43,218 bases of DNA from Acidobacteriota bacterium (lineage in GTDB: Bacteria > Acidobacteriota > Terriglobia > Bryobacterales > Bryobacteraceae): contig JANXMS010000156.1 of assembly GCA_025354525.1 (NCBI GenBank), positions 1 to 43,218 on the forward strand, given 5' to 3'. This document shows, piece after piece, positions 26,801 through 32,859 of this stretch. Every line of letters starts with the position of its first letter. Position 1 is the first letter of the stretch. The notes under the pieces are model-generated. The model had not been told where the DNA came from. It ran no database searches and saw only the letters and a program-made list of their open reading frames with translations. The position numbers and the translations under genes are program-made.

Positions 26801-27311
26801 ACGCGTACAACTCAAAGTTGCCCCAGTAGTTGCTCGTTTTCGTTACTCCGGGTAGCGTGTATTGAAACTGAAATAAATTCCGTCCCGCCGTCGACATGTC
26901 CGCGATCAGCTTCTGGTCAATCGTTCCCGAACGTACCGCCGTCTCGGTCTGCAACAAGGGAGAAGCGGCCGTCACCGTTACCCGCTCCGTCAACGATCCC
27001 ACCTGCATTTGCACATTTAGATTTACGCGGTCCACCGCGCTCAACTGCAGCCCTTCCCGTTGCAGGGCCCGAAAGCCCTCTTTTTCAAACCGGATCACAT
27101 AGGCGCCTGGCGGTAGGAAGGGCGTAACATACCGCCCGGATTCATTCGTCACCGCGCCGTATTCCACCTTCCGGTCTACGCTCTGCGCCGTCACCCTCAC
27201 CCCGGGGATCGACGCTCCTGACGCGTCATTCACGTCTCCCGAGATCACCGCCCGAAACTCCTGAGCGTTAACAGCCGCCGTCAGCAATAGCATTCCAAGT
27301 AGAGCTCGCAT
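23853..27311 (-). CDS. Oar-like TonB-dependent outer-membrane receptor
   Basis: This 1152-residue protein has a short signal peptide (MRALLGMLLLTAAVNA). A carboxypeptidase-regulatory-like domain covers about residues 20-105 (DASGASIPGVRVTAQSVDRK, RYVTPFLPPGAYVI). The plug at about 115-230 contains AGRNLFQFQYTLPGV and LLDGLTSTRGNRG, and a long barrel ends in an aromatic residue (VMKVLF). The domain order is the same as in the receptor at 4182-7667, but the two differ through most of the barrel, so they are not a recent duplication. It has no regulator, hydrolase or SusD-like partner next to it and is the last gene before the strand-composition switch. The substrate is unknown. Confidence 0.92.
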   Translation of the reverse strand: MRALLGMLLLTAAVNAQEFRAVISGDVNDASGASIPGVRVTAQSVDRKVEYGAVTNESGRYVTPFLPPGAYVIRFEKEGFRALQREGLQLSAVDRVNLNVQMQVGSLTERVTVTAASPLLQTETAVRSGTIDQKLIADMSTAGRNLFQFQYTLPGVTKTSNYWGNFELYAFGNMNSVSINGGRSGENEVLLDGLTSTRGNRGASFAPALQAIEEVNVITNTYDAQYGRVGGGTTSINIRSGTNQFHGELFEFFKNEKLVANGYSRNSAGVKKPAYKNNTFGFRVDGPVLIPKIFNGKNKLFWMLSLEGLRERNPQTQIWTVPTAAQKTGDFSQLVTNANQQIAIFDPLTSPRVPFAGNVIPRNRINPVAAKTIDFYPAPNRISESPDGQNNYLFVNSSRNDYDQWLGKMDWSASDRSRVSFRYGQTPWNNFARVQWGTNAAEPSTEAPSTRISRNWGADWTYTLSPSMVFNLRGGLARYEGFSGNIFGRDFNPTELGLPERLVSQFDVRQFPRFNFTGNNISSLGSTRTANYETTDTYSIQPNLTVIRGRQTWKMGAELRRYNANTHNPGASSGTFNFGRNWTQRNAQQADATSGNELATFLVGAITSGNVEKNVWPAYQNDYAAFFFQDDWKITKTLTLNFGLRWDYESPIVERFNRQVRGFASDQASPLQSRVNGLTLKGGLLYAGTSGAAREAFTRDRNNWQPRVGLAWQFLPKWVFRGGYGLSYMGQNAAGADTGFSQPTTVIPSTDNNLTPASFLNDPFPQALFPTGLLQPIGSSQGLSTNLGLGVAAQYLDRPLPYSQQFSAGFQRTIGNTWLTDVSYSGNLTSKLPVNLAQNFIPGADLTRLPVGERPAFFNGQVPNPLAGLLPGSAINGATVPRSALLNPYPHFSQVTLTNVPVGSQSYHSLQTRASRRFANGLASTLSYTWSKTLERVSVLNAQDVNVTNLLGSGLEQRLLNFDIPHTFSALVAYELPFGKGRKFLSGAHGVTQAVLGGWGLNVQYMTRSGVPFDFPNAGPLAARSAKLSDSQRDSLAVTAGRPSFNPFFDKYFDTTLFPRSAQAPFTLRDFPTRFPDVRSRHLESWEISAYKEFQFFERVKWQIRADFQNALNYAYFGSLASNNVTDPRFGQLNPAQNNGTRMVVIVMKVLF

Positions 27312-28028
27312 TTGGAGACAATACCAGATGCAAGTTACGGCGTGTTGACACGTACAGTTTAGATTAGCCGTCTGTCGTACAGCCCTTCCCCGGCTCCTCC
27401 CACAAAGAAAAACCGTACTTGATTAGCGGGTTTCGGGATCATTCGCCTCCCGATTTGGGCCAGTTTCCTAGCGTTTTGGGGGTTTGTGCCGCAGAGAGCC
27501 CCTCACAATCATGCCACAGGAGTCGCGCGACGCTACGGAAACGATTGATTCTATTGAACCGGAGGCCGCTAATTAATTACGAAAAACCCATGCCAGTGCA
27601 CTGCAATCCTCCGCCTGCCACTCCAGACACACCTCTCCGGGCCCCCTGCTTTTGGTTCTTCGCACAAGGGCGCAAGCGGGTGGTAAGTCGCACTGTTAAA
27701 GCTGAAGATTGCAACGCCGATGGTTCGCGAACAGCTCAATTCGAGGGAGACGGAGGTTGTGGGGGGCACCCGGAGTTTCTGGGTGCATGCTTCCGTCCGC
27801 TGGGTCTGTAGGCCAAGCTTGAGGCTATCGAAGGGCGAACAGAGTAATCGCACGGAGGCCGATCAAACTCGAAGAACTATCGGAGGTTGCGGGCATGGGA
27901 GTTGGACGCGGCATCACCACTTTCGAAAGCTGACAGAAGCAGTTGCGGGTGCAGGTGGCGCGGACGCGGATGCTGATTGCCGGGCTGGATGCGGCCAGCC
28001 ACCGATTCGGAAGGTACGGGCGCTGCGG
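27312..28028. other. 717-bp gene-poor region spanning the strand-composition switch
   Basis: No convincing gene is seen here on either strand; the few open frames (for example 27419-27811 plus and 27569-27853 minus) have irregular composition and no recognisable motif. The heptamer CGTACAG occurs at 27351-27357 and again at 27376-27382, upstream of the receptor start, and may belong to its control region. The top strand changes from C-rich (27601-27660: 27 C, 10 G by hand count) to G-rich (27721-27780: 12 C, 24 G). No DnaA-box cluster was found. Confidence 0.6.
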
Positions 28029-28883
28029 TTAGCGGGCGGGGAGATGGATCAAATCCTCCGACTGAATCGTGGGGGCCCACATGGTTTCGATGTGCTCGAC
28101 GACCAGTTCCGTGCCGCGGGTGTGGCTGACGAAGGGGCGGGTGCGGGGATCGTACATCGCGTCGGTTAAGTCGCGGGCGAGCACCACTTCGAAGCCGAGG
28201 CGGGTCATCTGGCGGGTTCCGAAGCCTCGGTTCAAGATACAGATGTTGGTGTGGACACCCATCAGCACGATCTTATCGATCCCTTCCTGCTTACAGAAGT
28301 TGAATATCTCCTGGCCGCTCTCACTTACTCCGTCATAACCCACAATGTCGAGAGCTGGGTGCTCGCGAGTCCAGGGGTAGGGCGGGCCGGTCTCCTTCTT
28401 GATGATCGGATCGTCGCAGCCTCCAGCGGAGTCATCAATCGGGAATTCGCGCTCCTCCAAAGGGACGCGGGGACAACGATTGATGATGGGAAAGGGCGAG
28501 GCAACCGTGGGGGCGAGCTTCATTCGTTCGCGAAAGGGAGTGCCTTCGTAGAACTTCATCGTGTCGCTGGGGGCGTGGATGATCATCACGCCGAGGCCGC
28601 GGGCCGCACTGACCACCTGATTCATGCGAGGAGCCATCAACGCAACGCGCTGGGCCGAGAGGCCGCAGGTGTGCGCATCCCACATGTCGCAGATGATGAT
28701 GGCCGTGCAGGCGACGGGCCATTGCAGATTCTTTTCGGTGGGGCCGCCGCCCTTCGTTCGGCGGCGAGCCCGTAGGCTCAAGGTGCCGGGGACCTTGGGG
28801 CGATTGGGCAAGGTCGGGGCGGCCATGAGCAGCATGGCGGCGGGCAAAGATGCTAAGAATGACCGTCGGTCAGTGAGTTTCAA
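28029..28883 (-). CDS. isochorismatase-like cysteine hydrolase, Tat-exported
   Basis: This 284-residue protein belongs to the isochorismatase-like cysteine hydrolase superfamily. The catalytic aspartate lies in AIIICDMWDAH, and the catalytic cysteine lies in VLMGVHTNICILNRGFG. Members hydrolyse amides, ureides or vinyl ethers; which applies here cannot be read. I chose the TTG at 28883-28881 as start because GGGAGG lies about 8 nt upstream. It also gives a clean Tat leader (KLTDRRSFLASLPAAML). The TTG at 28892 is too close to that Shine-Dalgarno. The gene lies 33 nt downstream of a broken Lrp/AsnC regulator read in the same direction. Confidence 0.85.
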   Translation of the reverse strand: MKLTDRRSFLASLPAAMLLMAAPTLPNRPKVPGTLSLRARRRTKGGGPTEKNLQWPVACTAIIICDMWDAHTCGLSAQRVALMAPRMNQVVSAARGLGVMIIHAPSDTMKFYEGTPFRERMKLAPTVASPFPIINRCPRVPLEEREFPIDDSAGGCDDPIIKKETGPPYPWTREHPALDIVGYDGVSESGQEIFNFCKQEGIDKIVLMGVHTNICILNRGFGTRQMTRLGFEVVLARDLTDAMYDPRTRPFVSHTRGTELVVEHIETMWAPTIQSEDLIHLPAR

Positions 28884-28916
28884 AGCGGACAACCTCCCTC
28901 AATCCCAGCGAGTCTA

Positions 28917-29403
28917 TCAAGAAAGCACCGGGCGCTGAATTTTCCCCAAACGCGCCATATCCGGGGTGCTTCGTTCGACCGGCGAGGAAAGAATCAGCGA
29001 CGTCGAGATCAGGCCGAACGGGGGCAGCCGGTCGATCAGCTTTTGCAGATCGGCTACCGACGCAACACGCACTTTGAGAATGTAGGATTCGTCGCCGGTG
29101 CAGCGATGGCATTCGAGGACCACGGCGAGTTCCCCGGCGAGAGCCGTGAGCCGTTTTGCTTGCGCAAACTGCCGCTGGGTCGAATGCGGATGGAAGCCGC
29201 GATGGCGAGACCGATTCGGGACACCTTGATCTGGGCTGCATAGCCGGTGATGACGCCGGACTCTTCGAGACGCCTAGCTCGTTCCGCGGCGGGCGGGGTG
29301 GAGAGTTCAACCCGCCGACCGACCTCAGCGAAAGACCGCCGGGCATCGGGTTAAAGTTCGGCCAGGGTCCTCCAAGAAAGTAGGTCTAATTGCGCGTTAC
29401 TCA
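28917..29403 (-). pseudogene. Lrp/AsnC-family regulator, broken
   Basis: The minus strand encodes a recognisable Lrp/AsnC protein in pieces. From ATG at 29403 it reads MSNAQLDLLSWRTLAEL, hits an in-frame TAA, and continues in the same frame as DARRSFAEVGRRVELSTP and RRLEESGVITGYAAQ. This is the helix-turn-helix, and a Gln codon is the likely original at the stop. A frameshift near 29170-29190 then moves the rest to another frame (RLTALAGELAVVLECHRCTG...), the RAM effector domain, which ends at the TGA at 28917. Two independent lesions make this a pseudogene. It diverges from the tyrosine phenol-lyase gene, which an amino-acid-sensing Lrp protein could once have controlled. Confidence 0.85.
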
Positions 29404-29497
29404 TAAAGCGCTTTACGTATTCCAAACGATAACAGAATGAGGCTTCGACGATACGATTTGTATTTGCGCAGGCGGAGTTAAGGGCTATGCTTTACCC

Positions 29498-30883
29498 ATG
29501 CCTCTCGAACGCCGCAGTTGGGCCGAACCCTTTCGCATCAAGATGGTTGAATCCATCCGTCTGACGACGCGTGCCCAGCGCGAGCGCGCGATTGAAGAAG
29601 CCGGGTACAACACTTTCCTGCTTCGCTCCGCCGACGTCTATATCGATCTATTGACGGACTCCGGTACGTCCGCGATGAGCGACCGCCAGTGGTCGGCGAT
29701 GATGATGGGAGACGAGGCTTACGCGGGCAGCGCGAGCTTCTACCGGTTCGAAGAAGCGGTGCGTCGGACTTATGGGTACAAGCAAGTGATTCCGACCCAT
29801 CAGGGTCGGGGCGCGGAACATATCCTATCCCGCTGCCTGATCAAGGAAGGCGATGTTATTCCGGGGAATATGTATTTCACGACGACGCGACTACACCAGG
29901 AGTTGGCCGGGGGCCGGTTCACCGACGTCATCATTGATGAGGCGCACGACCCGGCTTCGCCGCACCCCTTCAAGGGCAATATCGACCTCGACAAACTCAA
30001 ACGAGTGTTGGTCGAAAATCCCAGGCGGGTACCCTACGTTTGCGTCGGAGCGACCGTTAACATGGCCGGCGGTCAACCGATCTCGCTCGAAAATCTACGC
30101 GCCGTCTACGCCCTGTGCCAGCGATACGGTGTGCTGGTGATGCTGGACGCGACGCGGATCGCCGAGAACGCGTACTTCATCCAGCAACGGGAGGCGGGAC
30201 AAGCGGGCCGTAAGATAGCCCAGATCGTACTGGAACTTTGCGGTTGCAGCGACGGATGCACGATGAGCGCGAAGAAGGATCCGCTGGCGAATATTGGCGG
30301 CTTTCTGGCGGTGAATTCTAAGGAATTGGCCGATGCGGCGTGTAATCTGCTGGTGGCGTACGAAGGGCTACAGACTTACGGGGGGATGGCCGGCCGTGAT
30401 ATGGAGGCGGTGGCTGTGGGGATTGATGAATCGGTGCAGGATGACCACATCCGGGCGCGGGTGGGGCAGGTGGAGTATTTGGGGGAAAAGCTGCGGGGAT
30501 GGGGCGTGCCGATTGTGATGCCGATTGGGGGACATGGCATATTTCTGGATGCCAGGGCGTTTCTGCCGCACGTGCCGCAGGAGCAGTATCCGGCGCAGGC
30601 GCTGGCGGCGGCGATCTATCTCGATTCGGGGGTCCGGTCGATGGAGCGCGGGGCTGTTTCGGCGGGCCGCGATCCGGTGACGGGCGAAGAGCGGATGCCG
30701 AAGCTGGAACTCGTCCGGTTGACGATTCCGCGGCGTGTTTACACGCAAGCCCATATGGATGTTACGGCGGAAAGCGTCTACTGCGTGTTCGAGGAGCGGA
30801 AACAGATTCAGGGCTTACGGATGACTTACGAGCCAAAGTTGTTGCGGTTCTTCCAGGCACGGTTTTCTGAGTGTTCAGTCTAA
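29498..30883 (+). CDS. tpl: tyrosine phenol-lyase (beta-tyrosinase)
   Basis: This 461-residue PLP enzyme aligns along its whole length with tyrosine phenol-lyase of Citrobacter (456 residues, recalled from memory). It shares NTFLLRSADVYIDLLTDSG, MMMGDEAYAGS, PTHQGRGAEH, NMYFTTTR and DATRIAENAYFI. The PLP lysine is K260 in MSAKKDP, equivalent to K257. Choice over tryptophanase rests on R384 in GVRSMERG, equivalent to the phenol-binding R381, and on the TTT segment holding T124; tryptophanases have different residues there. It cleaves L-tyrosine to phenol, pyruvate and ammonia in the cytosol, reversibly. The gene stands alone, divergent from an inactivated Lrp/AsnC regulator. Base composition shifts to very G-rich in its second half, like its downstream neighbours. 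Confidence 0.92.
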   Translation: MPLERRSWAEPFRIKMVESIRLTTRAQRERAIEEAGYNTFLLRSADVYIDLLTDSGTSAMSDRQWSAMMMGDEAYAGSASFYRFEEAVRRTYGYKQVIPTHQGRGAEHILSRCLIKEGDVIPGNMYFTTTRLHQELAGGRFTDVIIDEAHDPASPHPFKGNIDLDKLKRVLVENPRRVPYVCVGATVNMAGGQPISLENLRAVYALCQRYGVLVMLDATRIAENAYFIQQREAGQAGRKIAQIVLELCGCSDGCTMSAKKDPLANIGGFLAVNSKELADAACNLLVAYEGLQTYGGMAGRDMEAVAVGIDESVQDDHIRARVGQVEYLGEKLRGWGVPIVMPIGGHGIFLDARAFLPHVPQEQYPAQALAAAIYLDSGVRSMERGAVSAGRDPVTGEERMPKLELVRLTIPRRVYTQAHMDVTAESVYCVFEERKQIQGLRMTYEPKLLRFFQARFSECSV

Positions 30884-31034
30884 TCCTCGGATGGCCAAGT
30901 AACGGTCCACAGTTTTGAAAGAGCGCGTCGCGGAGCGAACTCGCAACTTACTACGACAGATCCGCGAGCCTCGCAAGCCGGCCCTCTGCCGGGATACGGT
31001 TCCGGCGGCTTGAGCCGCGCCCGAGACCTTCAGT

Positions 31035-31078
31035 CGCAACCTAACCCCGCCGCCTTGAAGCGGTGGGGTTAGGTTGCG
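31035..31078. repeat. long perfect-stem inverted repeat (19-bp arms)
   Basis: The left arm 31035-31053 and right arm 31060-31078 pair over 19 positions with one G-T mismatch, around a 6-nt loop. No T-run follows on either strand, so a classic intrinsic terminator is not indicated, though it lies about 150 nt after tpl and at the end of the convergent serine-hydrolase pseudogene. The CCCCGCCGC...GCGGTGGGG core resembles hairpins at the ends of IS200/IS605-type elements; this comparison is from memory. The preceding 150 nt hold a short unrecognised frame and no clear gene. Confidence 0.7.
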
Positions 31079-31963
31079 GTAATTTGAGAGAGGCGGAGAT
31101 CCCAGGCAACCGTATTGACGACGAGCCCGGCGGCGTAGGTGATCGTCTTACCGTTGCTCAGGGTTGCAGGGGTTTGCTCCTGCTTGACGACCTCGGGCCC
31201 GCCTACTTTGGCGTGGGTGACGTTTTCATTCCAGCGGAGCCAGTCGCCAACAGTGCTCAGCATGCCCCCTGCGTCAAAAACGTTTTCGACGGGCGTGGCC
31301 TGGGTTCAGCCTCCGGCCTTGGCTGAATTGGCAAGCGCTCGGTTCGGGACGATGGCGCGAATGTCGTCCCGCCATTGGGTTTGGGTCATCTCCAAAGGGC
31401 ACAAATATGGCCTTCTTCGTGAATTCTTGAAAGGTCGTCCCGTTGTTCAGCACGCGTTCGAGCAGGAGGGATGCGAGGTTGAATCCAGTTTTCGCGTAGC
31501 TGTAGGCGGTGCCGGAATCAAAATCGAGGGCACGCTGTTTGGCCGCAATGCGGAACAAATCCTGATTGTCGAGGACATAAGTCCATGCCGTGGTGCTGGA
31601 AAGCCGAGCGACGAGACGCCACTCGCGGAGGCCGCCGGTGTGCGAGAGGATGTGGCGAACGGTGAGCGGAGCACCGTAGTCAGGCAGTTCGGGCAGGTAT
31701 TTGCGGAGGGGGTCGTCGAGGGAGATTTTGTCTTGTTGGGCGAGGAGCAGCAGGACCGTGGCGGTGAACTCCTTGGCGACCGAGCCGCTCTCAAAAGCAG
31801 TGTCGGCGTGGATGGGTACGGCGCGTTCCAGGTGGGCCATGCCGTAGCCCGACCGTGAGGGCCACCTGGCCGTGCTGGGAGACGCCGACGGTGCTTGTTT
31901 CGATTTCGCGGGTTGGGCGCTGAGGCAGACGGCAACGGTGAGGGCGCAGAGGAGAGCTCGCGT
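31069..31963 (-). pseudogene. serine hydrolase (beta-lactamase/PBP-like), multiply broken
   Basis: Pieces of a class C beta-lactamase-type serine hydrolase run from about 31963 to the TAA at 31069. The likely signal peptide (RALLCALTVAVCLSAQ) would begin at an ACG in place of ATG. The frame then conflicts around 31850-31900, where the expected strand GVSQHGQVALTVG lies one frame away from YGMAHLERAV. The SxxK motif is in ESGSVAKEFTA, followed by LRKYLPELPDYG and RHILSHTGGLREW. A frameshift near 31395 moves the rest to MTQTQWRDDIRAIVPNRA, and a TGA near 31310 interrupts it before GGMLSTVGDWLRWNEN. With at least three lesions it is not functional. Confidence 0.88.
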
Positions 31964-32103
31964 TTATGATAGAAAAGTGTATCAAAGCGCGTTATTTTGA
32001 TGGGCTGGTCGGTCGCAACGCCTATTTGCCGATCCATGTCTCTACCTTCTGGAATGGAGTGTAAAAGTGACGGTTCTGAGAGTAAAGTAAAGATGAAGAC
32101 TGG

Positions 32104-32175
32104 GGGGCGCGGACCTTCGACATGGAGGACCCGCCGGGCAACACGATTTTTGAGATGGGACAGCAGAGGGGCTAG
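32104..32175 (+). pseudogene. possible VOC/glyoxalase-type C-terminal remnant
   Basis: The plus strand reads GARTFDMEDPPGNTIFEMG and stops at TAG 32173-32175. The EDPxGNxIFE pattern resembles the last strand of vicinal-oxygen-chelate (glyoxalase-fold) proteins. Upstream to about 31966 there are stop codons in every frame and no convincing continuation. It is a short scrap, so the family is tentative. Confidence 0.35.
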
Positions 32176-32190
32176 ACCGCTGGATTTCTT

Positions 32191-32859
32191 ATGACTTGGC
32201 AACGACTTTATGGTGGGCTTTTCGCGATGGCTGTTTTCATCCTTCCGGCAGCGGGGCAGATTTCGCGAGAGAAGATTGAGTGGCTCGACGTTTGGATTCC
32301 TGACACGAACGACCGGGGGTTGCCTCGGGTATTGCTGGTGGGAGATTCAATCATGCGGGGCTATGGCAAGCAGGTGGAGGCGGGCTTGCAGGGGAAGGCC
32401 TACGTCGCTCGCTTGGCGACTTCGAAGAGCCTGGGGGACCCGGCGTTGCTGGATCAGGTGGGGCTGGTGCTGGGAGAGCAGAAGTTCGACATCATTCATT
32501 TCAACAATGGGATGCATGGCGATGGATATAGCGAAGAGGCCTACGCGGCGGCGCTTCCGCCGATGCTGGCACGGCTGCGGCGCGATGCGCCGGGGGCGCG
32601 GATAATGTTATGTACGACGACCGACGTCGGGGAACGGAATAACTTAGACACAGTGCTGCCAAAGACGACGCGGGTGATGCGGCGGAACGACTTAGTCACT
32701 GCATTCGCTAAGCGAGAGAAGCTCCCGGTGAATGACTTATTCGCATTGATTCAGGACCACCCGGAGTATCATGGCGCGGACGGGGTTCACTGCAACGAGA
32801 AGGGGAGCGCGGCGCTGGCGGCGCAGGTGGTTAGCGCGATTTTGAAGCTGCTGCCTTGA
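32191..32859 (+). CDS. SGNH/GDSL-type hydrolase, exported
   Basis: This 222-residue protein has a signal peptide (LYGGLFAMAVFILPAAG) and an SGNH hydrolase domain. The nucleophile block is VLLVGDSIMRGYG, with the serine in GDS. Block III is FNNGMHGDG in place of the usual GxND, and the Asp-His pair is in ADGVHCNEKGSAALA near the end. The NNGxHG variant is common in a subgroup linked to carbohydrate esters in soil bacteria (family memory). It is probably periplasmic and may deacetylate a glycan; the substrate is not shown. Its last 29 nt overlap the end of the convergent FMN oxidase gene. Confidence 0.88.
   Translation: MTWQRLYGGLFAMAVFILPAAGQISREKIEWLDVWIPDTNDRGLPRVLLVGDSIMRGYGKQVEAGLQGKAYVARLATSKSLGDPALLDQVGLVLGEQKFDIIHFNNGMHGDGYSEEAYAAALPPMLARLRRDAPGARIMLCTTTDVGERNNLDTVLPKTTRVMRRNDLVTAFAKREKLPVNDLFALIQDHPEYHGADGVHCNEKGSAALAAQVVSAILKLLP

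Noticed and set aside
27419-27853. Open frames of about 90-130 codons on both strands between the receptor and the isochorismatase-like gene
   Set aside because: Irregular composition, no ribosome-binding site and no recognisable motif.
27300-29500. Replication origin with DnaA boxes
   Set aside because: Only the skew change supports it; I found no DnaA-box cluster, no AT-rich unwinding region and no dnaA, so it is kept as a finding and not annotated as an origin.
29498-30883. Tryptophanase as the identity of the beta-eliminating lyase
   Set aside because: The GVRSMERG arginine and NMYFTTTR segment fit tyrosine phenol-lyase; tryptophanase differs at these positions.
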